A DNA stretch of 64,000 bases, from positions 517,001 to 581,000 of the forward strand of contig CP159373.1 of NCBI GenBank assembly GCA_032595685.2, written 5' to 3'. Below are positions 52,988 to 62,603 of the stretch, piece after piece (within the stretch, counting starts at the first letter, position 1; each line of letters begins with the position of its first letter). A program made the position numbers and the translations under genes. This DNA is from Candidatus Electrothrix aestuarii. GTDB lineage: Bacteria; Desulfobacterota; Desulfobulbia; Desulfobulbales; Desulfobulbaceae. A model generated the notes under the pieces. That model was not told the DNA's origin and did no database searches. It worked only from the letters and a program-made list of their open reading frames with translations.

Positions 52988-53289
52988 GGTTTTCGAGGGG
53001 GAACGGGTTGGTGGTCACTGCTTTTGTGTGCTTCTTTGCATAAAGTCAATATACTCTATTATGACTAAATGGCAAATATTGTCCTTTAGAGCATTCCTGA
53101 GGAAATAGGAGATCAGTAAACCAGGAGTATCTTGCTCTCTCCACTGGCAAATCCTCCGTATAAAGTGTATGTTGTTTTGGCGTTTCAAACTTGATGGAAT
53201 GAAAAACGGGAGCAAGGGACGAATAGAGAGGGAATTACCCCTTTTGCGTTCAAACCCACCATAATGCCGCACAAAAAAATCCCCCCTAG
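52988..53289. other. Intergenic region without a supported gene
   Basis: About 300 AT-rich bases upstream of the methyltransferase. A minus-strand frame (53015-53272) is open but has no recognisable similarity or ribosome-binding site. I see no repeat. Confidence 0.5.
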
Positions 53290-55497
53290 ATGATAGAGCA
53301 AAACTTCAACATCCCTTTTATCGCCAACATAGCCCTACGAGAAAAACAGATCCAGCAAAACTACCGCCCGATCATAGCCGTCCATAAATGGTTCGCCAGA
53401 CGCCCTGGCACCTTATTTCGCGGCCTGCTGCTCTCTGAGTTTTCAGAAAAACCGCTTGAACAGGCATTCTACGAATCCAATAATCTCGCAGGACTCCAAA
53501 TAGCTGACCCCTTCATGGGGGGCGGCACCCCCATTCTGGAGGCCAATCGTGTCGGCTGCGACGTTACCGGCTTTGACATCAACCCCATGTCCTACTGGAT
53601 CGTGAAACAAGAAATCGAACATCTTGATCTGGATGCCTATGCCCAGGCCGCAAAGGAACTCCGGACCACCTTGGAAAATGAAATCGGCTCCTTGTATCGT
53701 ACCCGCTGCACCCAGTGCGGTTCAGAGGAGGCCCATGTCAAATACTTCCTCTGGGTGAAAACCATTCCCTGCCTGCAATGTAAGGAGGAAATAGACCTCT
53801 TTCCCGGCTATCTCCTGTCGGCCAATGCCAGACACCCGAAAAACGTCTTGATATGCCACAGCTGCGGAGAACTGACAGAAACCGATGATAAAAAAGACCC
53901 CGGCCCCTGCTCCCATTGCGCTACGGAGTTAACCGCCACCGGCCCGGCAAAGCGAAGTCGTTGCACCTGTTCTGCCTGCGGCACAGATAATCGCTACCCT
54001 AACGCCGCACTTGGAGCTCCACGCCACCGGCTTTTTGCTCTGGAGTACCACTGCTTGCGCTGCAAGCCCACTCATACCGGCAGGTTCTTCAAGAAACCCG
54101 ATAAGCAGGACTTGGCCCGGCTCCAGGAGGTAGATACCCGCTGGTCGGGAATGCGTCCCGAGTTTGTCCCTGACGATGAAATCCCCAGCGGCGATGAAAC
54201 CGACCGCCTGCACCGTTGGGGCTACACCCGTTATCAGGAGATGTTCAACAAACGCCAGTTACTGGGCCTGGAACTTTCTGCAAAGCTCATTGCCAAAACA
54301 GCAAACGAACGGGTACGCAATGCCCTGGCAACCAATCTTTCAGACCTGCTCCGTTACCAGAATATGCTCTGCCGTTATGACAGCCGCGCTCTCAAATCCT
54401 TAGACATTTTCTCGGTTCACGGCTTCCCTGTGGGCTTGATTCAATGCGAATCCAACCTCCTCGGTATTATGAACCCCGGAAGCAAGGCATGTGTGGGCAG
54501 CGGCGGATGGGCCAATATTATTGAAAAATTTAAGAAAGCAAAGGCCTACTGCGATCATCCCTTTGAAGTCATACATGAGGGAAGGAAGAAAAAAAACATC
54601 CCCATCGCCGGGGAATGGATAGGCGATCATCTGAACGGTGACAGCACCACACCGTCACGGGTCGTCAATATTGCCTGCCAGGATGCGGCCTCCTGCACCC
54701 TGCCGGATGCCTCTTTGGATGCGGTCTTTACAGATCCGCCCTATTTCGGTAATGTCCAGTATGCAGAACTTATGGACTTTTGTTATGTCTGGCTCAAGAA
54801 ACTGGTCAATGGCAATGCAAGCGCATTTGCTGCCGACTCCACCCGTTCACCGGAGGAATTGACCGGTAATGTTGATATGGGGCGCGGGATTGAGCACTTT
54901 ACGGACGGGCTTTCCTCTGTTTTTCAGCGCATGGCAAAAGCCTTGAAGATCGGATCGCCTTTGGCCTTTACCTATCACCATAATAAGATTGAAGCATATT
55001 ATCCTGTGGCCGTGGCAATCCTTGATGCCGGACTGACCTGTTCAGCCTCTTTGCCCTGTCCGGCAGAGATGGGCGCATCCATCCATATCAGTGGCACAGG
55101 CTCATCAATTATCGATACGGTCTTTGTCTGCCGACAGACCGGCACTATGCAGCGAAAATGGCTGACAGATTCCCCCGATGAACTTGCCCGAATCGTGGAA
55201 CAGGATGTAGCATTGCTCAAGACCGGGAACGTCAAACCCACAGCTGGCGATATCCGATGCATCATTTACGGCCATATGGTCCGTTTGGCAATCTGGAGCC
55301 TGCGCCTTGACTGGAAGAAAACAGCACCAATAACAACCCGCATCGCACAGGTGCAGCAGTGGCTCCAGGATTTCGGAGACTGGAGTGACGTTGAAAAAAA
55401 TATGAGCCATACAACGACGAAACACGAACTGCCCTTGTTTGCTCTCCATGAAAATAACGCAGAATACCGAGCTGAACATGACGACATTCCCTTTTGA
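53290..55497 (+). CDS. DUF1156-type DNA methyltransferase
   Basis: A 735-residue DNA methylase. The DUF1156 start (NIALREKQIQQNYRPI, HKWFARRPGTLFRGLL) leads to motif I DPFMGGGTPILEANRVG (about residue 74). A Cys-rich middle (CTQCGS, CLQCKE, CHSCGE, CSHCAT, CSACGT, CLRCKP) forms several zinc ribbons. The catalytic motif IV is DPPYFGNVQYAELMDF (about residue 481). DPPY suggests adenine-N6 or cytosine-N4 methylation. It overlaps a restriction endonuclease gene by 20 bases, so it is probably the protective half of a restriction-modification system. The recognition site cannot be predicted. A decayed copy of its zinc-ribbon segment is at 57314-57485. Confidence 0.87.
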   Translation: MIEQNFNIPFIANIALREKQIQQNYRPIIAVHKWFARRPGTLFRGLLLSEFSEKPLEQAFYESNNLAGLQIADPFMGGGTPILEANRVGCDVTGFDINPMSYWIVKQEIEHLDLDAYAQAAKELRTTLENEIGSLYRTRCTQCGSEEAHVKYFLWVKTIPCLQCKEEIDLFPGYLLSANARHPKNVLICHSCGELTETDDKKDPGPCSHCATELTATGPAKRSRCTCSACGTDNRYPNAALGAPRHRLFALEYHCLRCKPTHTGRFFKKPDKQDLARLQEVDTRWSGMRPEFVPDDEIPSGDETDRLHRWGYTRYQEMFNKRQLLGLELSAKLIAKTANERVRNALATNLSDLLRYQNMLCRYDSRALKSLDIFSVHGFPVGLIQCESNLLGIMNPGSKACVGSGGWANIIEKFKKAKAYCDHPFEVIHEGRKKKNIPIAGEWIGDHLNGDSTTPSRVVNIACQDAASCTLPDASLDAVFTDPPYFGNVQYAELMDFCYVWLKKLVNGNASAFAADSTRSPEELTGNVDMGRGIEHFTDGLSSVFQRMAKALKIGSPLAFTYHHNKIEAYYPVAVAILDAGLTCSASLPCPAEMGASIHISGTGSSIIDTVFVCRQTGTMQRKWLTDSPDELARIVEQDVALLKTGNVKPTAGDIRCIIYGHMVRLAIWSLRLDWKKTAPITTRIAQVQQWLQDFGDWSDVEKNMSHTTTKHELPLFALHENNAEYRAEHDDIPF

Positions 55498-56512
55498 AGT
55501 GCCCCTGGAGACTATTCTCCAAGATCCTGAACCCTATGTTGATGCTGTTTTTTCCTGCCTGGAATCAGAGTTTCTCGTTCTGCCAAAAGGGGCCGGTTTT
55601 ATTGAGTACCCTCTCTTTGAACGCGGCTATGAAGCCCTGAAAGCGGCAACCGAAGGATTCTCCCAGCTTGACCCAGAAAAAATATTCCCAGTGACGGTCT
55701 CCGAGCCCATAGCAATTGTGGTTCTGCGCTCAATGCTTGGCTTTACACCGCCTGAGTGGGGCTATGTCACCAGCCAACGGACAGGAGTATCTGTCACCCA
55801 GGGCTTTGTCCGCTCGCTGGACCGCAAGGTGAGAATGGCCCCGGAAACAGAACTCAGTACCAAAGGCATCACAGAGGAACGACTGAAAGCAATGATTCAG
55901 ACAGCATGCCAGCTACTGGTATCTGGTGCCCCAGAGGTCAAAGAAGAACAGCTCCATCGCCTGGATAAAGCAGACACCAAATATGGCCTTAATGGCATCC
56001 AAAATCTCGCCGGTATGGGTGCTCCCTATGCCATGCTCCTCTATGAGAGATTTCTTGGCAGGCCCTTTGCAGGACATCGGGATTCAGTCAGTGATCTTAT
56101 CGGAGATAGTCTGGAGTCTGCCATCGAAGAAGTTCTGGCCAAGGCAGGTATCAGCTTTCGTAAAACCAAACGTGCGGAACGCATTGCAGGCTTTGATCAA
56201 GTACCAGATTTCATCATCCCCAGTGAATTCAATCCACAAGTCATCATTGAAGCTAAAATAACCGAAGATGACGGCACAGCTCGTGACAAAGCAACCCGCA
56301 TCCAGCATCTCGGCGAATTAAGCCGAGCTGGTCGTCCCGAGAACAGTCCCAAATACGAGGTCATTGCCTGTATCGGTGGCAGAGGTTTCGGGGTTCGGCG
56401 AGAAGACATGAAGAAAATGCTTCTTGCAACACAGGGAAAAGTCTTTACCGCCAAAACGCTGCATCGACTTGTTGACTGTACCCGACTGCAAGAGTTCAAG
56501 GTGAAATTTTGA
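55478..56512 (+). CDS. Restriction endonuclease (PD-(D/E)XK) partner of the methyltransferase
   Basis: The preferred start is MTTFPFEVPLETIL at 55478, overlapping the methyltransferase end by 20 bases; 344 residues. The candidate catalytic core is VPDFIIPSEFNPQVIIEAKI, with Asp about 243, Glu about 257 and Lys about 259, a classic PD-x(n)-ExK. The N-terminal 200 residues are unrecognised and may hold DNA recognition. The gene order methyltransferase-endonuclease with overlap supports a type II system. Specificity is unknown. Confidence 0.8.
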   Translation: MTTFPFEVPLETILQDPEPYVDAVFSCLESEFLVLPKGAGFIEYPLFERGYEALKAATEGFSQLDPEKIFPVTVSEPIAIVVLRSMLGFTPPEWGYVTSQRTGVSVTQGFVRSLDRKVRMAPETELSTKGITEERLKAMIQTACQLLVSGAPEVKEEQLHRLDKADTKYGLNGIQNLAGMGAPYAMLLYERFLGRPFAGHRDSVSDLIGDSLESAIEEVLAKAGISFRKTKRAERIAGFDQVPDFIIPSEFNPQVIIEAKITEDDGTARDKATRIQHLGELSRAGRPENSPKYEVIACIGGRGFGVRREDMKKMLLATQGKVFTAKTLHRLVDCTRLQEFKVKF

Positions 56513-56604
56513 TTAAAATTCAAGCTCCTGCCACATTTTTTCCATACACTGCATGGGCAGGGTAAACGATCTTTGTATTCAATCCTTACAAACGAAAGAA
56601 AGAT

Positions 56605-57321
56605 ATGAGTTACCTCAATACATTCAAATTAATTCAATGTCTTGTTGAAAGAAAAAAACCAGATGCCAGGAGTTTCCTGGAAGAGGTGGACGAGGACAAG
56701 GTAATAGCTGCTCTGAAAAGGAGCAAGGACGGGCTTCCTCAACCATTCGAGTGGACAACTGAACCAATCGAAGAAGAGAACTTTGCCAAATTATCGGTTG
56801 CAGAGAAGAAAAAAATCAATAAGGTCTTCCAACGAGTTCAAAAAGCCCCGAGCAAACAGATACCCATATTATTACAACTCAAGAAGAAACATCCTGACCT
56901 TCCGGTACTGTACAATTATCTCGCCATTGCCTATCAAAGCTCTCAACAACTCGACCAATACACAGAAATACTCCATGAGACTGTACAGTTATTTCCTGAT
57001 TACCTGTTCGGTAAAGTAACGCTGGCAGACTATCACTTTAACAGAAACAATCACAGGGAAGTACGAAAGATATTTAACAATAAGCTGGAAATACACCACC
57101 ATTTCCCTCCTTCCCGCACAATCTATCATATCAGCGAGGTTCGATCATTTTATTCCACTATCGGTGCCTTACATGCCAGGTCAGGCAACATAAGCAGAGC
57201 AATATTCTGTTATTTTCTACTCCAAAAAATAGACCCGGATCATCCTTTATCTCTTCGGATTGGCAATGAAATACTCCTGAAGGAGATTTCCAAACTCGGC
57301 AAAAAGATAAACAGGAAATAG
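56605..57321 (+). CDS. Uncharacterised TPR-like helical protein
   Basis: A 238-residue basic helical protein. Two or three degenerate TPR units are visible (PVLYNYLAIAYQSSQQLDQY, FYSTIGALHARSGNISRA). No signal peptide or enzyme motif is present. Its last codons and TAG stop fall at the junction with a decayed methyltransferase fragment (57314-57485), so the true C-terminus may have been changed by that event. Position after a restriction-modification pair, same direction, suggests an accessory gene of that locus. Function unknown. Confidence 0.7.
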   Translation: MSYLNTFKLIQCLVERKKPDARSFLEEVDEDKVIAALKRSKDGLPQPFEWTTEPIEEENFAKLSVAEKKKINKVFQRVQKAPSKQIPILLQLKKKHPDLPVLYNYLAIAYQSSQQLDQYTEILHETVQLFPDYLFGKVTLADYHFNRNNHREVRKIFNNKLEIHHHFPPSRTIYHISEVRSFYSTIGALHARSGNISRAIFCYFLLQKIDPDHPLSLRIGNEILLKEISKLGKKINRK

Positions 57322-57485
57322 ACCTGTTTCCCAGCTATCTCCGGTCCAAAAATGCCAGACTCTGAAAAAACGTATTGTGATATGCCCCTGCTGGGACAAA
57401 ATGATAGAAAACAATGACGAGATACGCCCTAAACCCCTGTTCCCATTGCGCTGCGGAACTGACCGCAATACGGCCCCGGCAAAGG
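57314..57485 (+). pseudogene. Decayed duplicate of the methyltransferase zinc-ribbon segment
   Basis: The sequence matches 53786-53953 of the methyltransferase gene with many substitutions and small indels. Shared blocks include GGAAATAGACCT, AATGCCAGAC and CCCATTGCGCT. No frame is maintained. It lies 3.5 kb downstream of the parent in the same orientation. Confidence 0.85.
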
Positions 57486-57589
57486 GCGGAGCCATAACGA
57501 CTCTGCCTTTCCATATTTCCCACGTTATGTCCCGGAAGAAATACCGAACAGATCAAAGCGGTTGCCATTCAGACAGCCCCAGTGAGACA

Positions 57590-58132
57590 TCAATGCTCAG
57601 TCTGGCTCGAATGATAATCCAACTTCCTAAACCCGGCAGACATTATTTTTGCAGCAATCACTTCAACTTCCTGCCAGACACTCTGTAATTCCGGTGACAA
57701 CTCAGAGAACATGCGCGGGGTCGGTACCCAATCACGACATTCACGGCAATAAGCAAGATAGGCAGCCAGTCCTGTGCCCTCAGCACCATCTATAAAAGAC
57801 ATAACCTTAGGCGTGCCAACAGAGATAAGAAAACTGGCCTCGGCAACAGAATGCCAAACATTCATCCAGGCTGACTCCATATGGCTGGGTGCCGCTGTGA
57901 TCTTACGATGAATAGGCTCGGTAATAGTCCGGTATGTTGAGCCTGCTGGCGGAGTGGAAAACTCCATGCAGGTAATCTGTATTTTTTCAGTGCTGGTCAT
58001 CTCTGCAAAAACTCTCTGTGCTTCAAGAGCTGCTTCAATTTCAAACTCATGCACTTCCCTGCCGAGATGTCCTTTTTTATACAAGCCCTTACCACTCTGA
58101 TTAACCATCATCAACCAAATATCTCTTTCCAT
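57590..58132 (-). CDS. Uncharacterised protein
   Basis: A 180-residue soluble protein I do not recognise. It begins MERDIWLMMVNQSGKG and contains three cysteines in the central and C-terminal parts, including AYLAYCRECRDWVPTPRMF. No signal peptide or membrane segment is seen. Base composition is similar to the surroundings. It runs opposite to the methyltransferase and TPR genes. It may belong to the accessory region; I would not assign a function. Confidence 0.55.
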   Translation of the reverse strand: MERDIWLMMVNQSGKGLYKKGHLGREVHEFEIEAALEAQRVFAEMTSTEKIQITCMEFSTPPAGSTYRTITEPIHRKITAAPSHMESAWMNVWHSVAEASFLISVGTPKVMSFIDGAEGTGLAAYLAYCRECRDWVPTPRMFSELSPELQSVWQEVEVIAAKIMSAGFRKLDYHSSQTEH

Positions 58133-58658
58133 TTCACATCTCGCTGTTGACTTCCAACTTCACATACCAACGTTTATGTGAAGCCTTGTTCCCCATTTTT
58201 TCTTTTGCCTGTGCTCAGAAAAAATAAGCCGCACCTTTCTTCGCCTTTTATCTTCACCATCGCCATAAATTGAGCTTTTGGGATTACCTCGTTCAATACA
58301 TGCCAAGTGCCTTTCACCCTGCATTATCATAATGTAAGCCTGCATAATCCATGCCAAACCAACCTGCCCCCTCCTAGATATCACCAGTATCTGCTTGAAA
58401 CTGCTTACCTAAAAAACGTTGCGCAAATCAACAGCAATCAACTAGATAATAAATATCAGTTGATATATATTATTGAGAAGTTCAGGGTGCCGCAAAAAAT
58501 TGTCACCAAGCGACATAAAACGTCTGAGCGCGATCTTCGAGATGACTCTGGACAGAGAAAGAAAAAATATTGGAAGATCATAATGCATGCCGTACAATAG
58601 CGAAAACGATTAAACCACACCGTATCACGCACAATGAATCATCTTTCCCGGCACCGGC
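58133..58658. other. Intergenic region upstream of cusA
   Basis: About 525 AT-rich bases without a convincing gene. A 7-bp inverted repeat ATCAACT/AGTTGAT lies at 58437-58464 and could be an operator for cusA. Open frames on both strands lack recognisable similarity. Confidence 0.45.
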
Positions 58659-61600
58659 ATGAATAACGCAGACCAACACCTCCCCCCAGCCACCTCCCCG
58701 GTCAGCGCAATAATCCGCTTCTGTCTGCTCAACAAGATGGTGGTGGCGCTCCTGCTCTTGGCCGTAACCGGCTGGGGTCTGATGGTTGCCCCCTTTGACT
58801 TCAATCTTGGCGATCTGCCCCGCGATCCGGTGCCGGTGGATGCCATCCCGGATATCGGCGAGAACCAGCAGATCGTGTTCACCAAGTGGGCTGGTCGTTC
58901 CCCCCAGGACATGGAGGATCAGGTCACCTATCCCCTGACCGTGTCCCTGCTCGGTCTGCCCGGTGTCAAGACCGTGCGCAGTTACTCCATGTTCGGTTTT
59001 TCCTCGATTTACGTCATCTTTGACGACTCGGTGGAGTTCTACTGGTCTCGCTCTCGGCTGCTGGAAAAGCTCTCCAGCCTGCCGCCCGGCACCCTGCCCG
59101 ATAACGTGAAGCCAACCCTAGGGCCGGACGCCACCGGTCTGGGCCAGATATTCTGGTACACTCTGGAAGGTCGAACCCCGGAGGGTGAACCCGCAGGCGG
59201 CTGGGATCTGGCCGAGCTGCGTTCCGTCCAGGACTGGTATGTGCGTTACGCCCTGATGGGGGCTTCTGGGATTTCGGAGGTGGCCTCCATCGGCGGTTTT
59301 GTCAAGGAATACCAGATCGACGTGGATCCAGATGCCCTGCACGACCGGGGCGTGAGCCTGGAGGAGGTCTTTGCCGCAGCACGTCAGTCCAATATCGACG
59401 TGGGCGCACGCACCATCGAGATCAACCGGGTGGAGTACGTGATCCGGGGCATCGGTTTTGTCAAGAGCATCAAGGATCTGGAGCAGTCGGTGATCAAGGC
59501 TGTGGATAATATCCCCATCCGGATTTCGGACGTGGCCACGGTGAGCCTCGGTCCGGCCTTGCGGCGGGGCGTGCTGGACAAGGCCGGGAGCGAAGTGGTG
59601 GGCGGGGTGGCGGTGGTGCGCTACGGCGACAACCCGCTGGCCGCCATTGAGCGGGTCAAGGAGAAGATTCGGGAGATCTCACCGGGCCTGCCCAGTAAAA
59701 CCCTGGCCGACGGCACTGTGAGCAAGGTGACCGTCGTGCCCTTCTACGACCGCTCCGGCCTGATCCATGAAACTCTGGACACTTTGAAGGTCGCCCTGAG
59801 TGAGGAGATTCTGATCACGATTATCGTGATTCTGGTCACGGTAATGCACCTGCGCAGCTCCCTGCTCATTTCCGCTCTCCTGCCCCTGACCGTGCTCATG
59901 GCCTTTATCGGCATGAAACTCTTTAAGGTGGATGCCAACGTGGTGGCCCTGTCCGGCATCGCCATAGCCATCGGCACCATCGTGGATATGGGTATTATCA
60001 TCTGCGAGAACATTCTCACCCGGCTGGACGAGGCCGGGCCGGAGGAATCAACCCTGCGGATCATCTACGATGCCTCGGTGGAGCTGGGCGGCGCAGTCCT
60101 GACCGCTGTGGCCACCACTGTGGTCAGCTTTCTGCCGGTTTTTACCATGCAGGCCGCCGAGGGCAAGCTCTTCAAGCCCCTGGCCTACACCAAGACCTTT
60201 GCCCTGATCTCTTCGGTTGTCATCGCCCTGACCGTGCTGCCGCCCCTGGCCCATCTCCTGTTCCGGCGCAGGAAGGAAGGCGCGGCCTCCTGGAAAATTC
60301 GCTTTGCCTTGCCCATCTTGCTGATCATCGCCGGGGCTGTGCTGGCCTGGAAGGTCCATTTCCTCGGCCTGATCGTGCTCGGCTTCGGTATCTACCGGCT
60401 GATTCTGCAATGGTTGCCGAAAAAAATCCTGCCCGTCCTCACCCGGCTGGAGAACTGGCTGGTCATCCTGCTGGTCACGGTCCTGCTGGCCCGGAGCTGG
60501 CAGCCCCTGGGGATTGAGAAAGGGGAATGGGCCAACTTCTTCTTTGTCGCCCTGCTCATCGGCGGCCTGCTGGGATCGTTCCAGGTCTTTCAGTGGCTCT
60601 ACCCGCATCTGCTGTGCATCTTCCTCCGCTGGAAGCTGGCCTTTCTGTTCTTTCCCCTGCTGATCGTCATCGGCGGGGCCATGGTCTGGCTCGGTGTGCC
60701 CAGGCTCACCGGCTGGCTGCCGGATTCTATCCGCCGCACCAAACCCATGATGACCTTGGCGCACAGCTTCCCCGGTCTGGGCCGGGAGTTCATGCCTGCC
60801 CTGGATGAGGGTTCCTTCCTCTACATGCCCACCACCATGCCCCATGCCGGGCTGACCGAGGTGCAGGAGGTGCTGGCGACCCAGGATCGGGCCATCACCG
60901 CGATCCCGGAGGTGGAGTCAGCCGTGGGTAAGCTGGGCCGGGCCGAAACCCCGCTGGATCCGGCTCCGCTCTCCATGATCGAGACCATCATCAATTATCA
61001 CTCAGAATACCTACAGGATGAGACAGGCAAACGACTGCTGTTCGCCTGGCGCGCGGATAGAAAGGACTTCTGCCGCAGCCCGGAAGGAGTTCTGCTCAAG
61101 GCCGGGGACGGTATGCCCTACTTGGTCCAGGGCCGCTTTGAGCGGAATGAACGAGGAGAGCTGATCCCTGATCCTGAGGGTAAACCCTTCCGCCTCTGGC
61201 GTCTGCCCCTTGATCCGGTCATCAACCCGGAGCGCGAAGCCTGGGAGGGCATTCAGACCCCGGATGACATCTGGAACGAGATCGTTCAGGCCGCCGAGAT
61301 CCCCGGTGTGACCTCGGCCCCCAAGCTCCAACCCATTGCGGCCCGCATCGTCATGCTCCAGAGCGGCATGCGCGCACCTATGGGTATCAAGGTCAAAGGA
61401 CCGGATCTGGCCACCATCGAGCAGGTGGGCATGGACCTGGAACGGCTGCTCAAACAGGTGCCTTCGGTGGCCCCGCTGACCGTGCTGGCCGACCGGGTGG
61501 TGGGCAAGCCCTATCTGGAAATCGTTATCGACCGGGAGGCCATCTCCCGGCACGGGATCAAGCTGGGCAGGGTGCAGGAGGTGATTTCGGCGGCAGTGGG

Positions 61601-62552
61601 CGGCAAAATGATCACCATGACCGTGGAAGGCCGGGAACGCTACCCGGTGCAGGTGCGCTATCAGCGCGAGCGGCGGGACTCGGTGGAGGCCCTGAGCCGC
61701 ATCCTGGTCACCGCCTCCACCGGCGAGCATATCCCCCTGTCCCAGCTGGCGGACATCCGCTATGTGCGCGGCCCGCAGATGATCAAGAGCGAGGACACCT
61801 TCCTGACCGGCTATGTCCTGTTTGATAAGAAAAAGGGCTTTGCCGAGGTGGATGTGGTCGAGCAGGCCCGCAGCTTCCTGGAGGAAAAAATCGCCAGCGG
61901 CGAACTGCGCATCCCGCCGGGTGTGTCCTACACCTTTGCCGGGAATTACGAGAACCAGATCCGGGCCCAGAAACGGCTCTCGGTGATCCTGCCCCTGGCC
62001 CTGCTGGTGATCATGCTCATCCTCTATCTCCAGTTCCGTTCTCTCGGCACCACCCTGATGGTCTTTTCCGCCATCCTGGTGGCCTGGTCCGGCGGCTTCC
62101 TGATGATCTGGCTCTACGGGCAGGACTGGTTCCTGGATTTTTCCCTGTTCGGCACAGACATGCGCAGGCTCTTCCAGGTCCACGGCATCAATCTCTCCGT
62201 GGCCATCTGGGTGGGCTTCCTGGCCCTGTTCGGCATCGCCACCGACGACGGCGTGCTCATGGCCACCTATCTGGACGAATCCAAGGCCCGCCTCAGGGAT
62301 AGGGAGGGCAGAACCCGGCAGGAGGTCAGGGACATGGTCCTGCACGGGGCCCAGCGCCGCATCCGCCCGGCCCTGATGACCTCGGCCACCACCATTCTCG
62401 CCCTGATCCCGGTGCTCACCTCGACCGGACGCGGCTCGGACATCATGGTGCCTATGGCCATTCCCTCCTTCGGCGGTATGGTCATCGCCATGCTGACTGT
62501 TTTTGTGGTGCCTGTGTTGTATTGTTGGGTGGAGGAGAGGAAAGCGGGATGA
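58659..62552 (+). CDS. CusA/CzcA-type heavy-metal RND efflux pump
   Basis: A 1297-residue inner-membrane proton antiporter of the HME-RND family, predicted to export Cu(I)/Ag(I) through the CusB/CusC partners. Motifs include NQQIVFTKWAGRSPQDMEDQ, GIAIAIGTIVDMGIIICENI (TM4 with the proton-relay Asp), LDEGSFLYMPTTMPHAGLTE, VKGPDLATIEQVG and the C-terminal FGIATDDGVLMATYLDES. It is about 250 residues longer than E. coli CusA (1047). The extra length is a hydrophobic segment of several helices in the middle (about residues 540-690) and a hydrophilic insert near residues 790-870. It stands apart from its usual adaptor gene, which is 34 kb away. Confidence 0.9.
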   Translation: MNNADQHLPPATSPVSAIIRFCLLNKMVVALLLLAVTGWGLMVAPFDFNLGDLPRDPVPVDAIPDIGENQQIVFTKWAGRSPQDMEDQVTYPLTVSLLGLPGVKTVRSYSMFGFSSIYVIFDDSVEFYWSRSRLLEKLSSLPPGTLPDNVKPTLGPDATGLGQIFWYTLEGRTPEGEPAGGWDLAELRSVQDWYVRYALMGASGISEVASIGGFVKEYQIDVDPDALHDRGVSLEEVFAAARQSNIDVGARTIEINRVEYVIRGIGFVKSIKDLEQSVIKAVDNIPIRISDVATVSLGPALRRGVLDKAGSEVVGGVAVVRYGDNPLAAIERVKEKIREISPGLPSKTLADGTVSKVTVVPFYDRSGLIHETLDTLKVALSEEILITIIVILVTVMHLRSSLLISALLPLTVLMAFIGMKLFKVDANVVALSGIAIAIGTIVDMGIIICENILTRLDEAGPEESTLRIIYDASVELGGAVLTAVATTVVSFLPVFTMQAAEGKLFKPLAYTKTFALISSVVIALTVLPPLAHLLFRRRKEGAASWKIRFALPILLIIAGAVLAWKVHFLGLIVLGFGIYRLILQWLPKKILPVLTRLENWLVILLVTVLLARSWQPLGIEKGEWANFFFVALLIGGLLGSFQVFQWLYPHLLCIFLRWKLAFLFFPLLIVIGGAMVWLGVPRLTGWLPDSIRRTKPMMTLAHSFPGLGREFMPALDEGSFLYMPTTMPHAGLTEVQEVLATQDRAITAIPEVESAVGKLGRAETPLDPAPLSMIETIINYHSEYLQDETGKRLLFAWRADRKDFCRSPEGVLLKAGDGMPYLVQGRFERNERGELIPDPEGKPFRLWRLPLDPVINPEREAWEGIQTPDDIWNEIVQAAEIPGVTSAPKLQPIAARIVMLQSGMRAPMGIKVKGPDLATIEQVGMDLERLLKQVPSVAPLTVLADRVVGKPYLEIVIDREAISRHGIKLGRVQEVISAAVGGKMITMTVEGRERYPVQVRYQRERRDSVEALSRILVTASTGEHIPLSQLADIRYVRGPQMIKSEDTFLTGYVLFDKKKGFAEVDVVEQARSFLEEKIASGELRIPPGVSYTFAGNYENQIRAQKRLSVILPLALLVIMLILYLQFRSLGTTLMVFSAILVAWSGGFLMIWLYGQDWFLDFSLFGTDMRRLFQVHGINLSVAIWVGFLALFGIATDDGVLMATYLDESKARLRDREGRTRQEVRDMVLHGAQRRIRPALMTSATTILALIPVLTSTGRGSDIMVPMAIPSFGGMVIAMLTVFVVPVLYCWVEERKAG

Positions 62553-62603
62553 GCCTGGATTTACTTCTTTACCTGCACAGAATGATTGCTGTATACTGAG
62601 ATC

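Noticed and set aside
58307-58600. A 97-codon plus-strand open frame before cusA
   Set aside because: It has no ribosome-binding site and an AT-rich, low-information translation, and overlaps another equally weak frame on the other strand.
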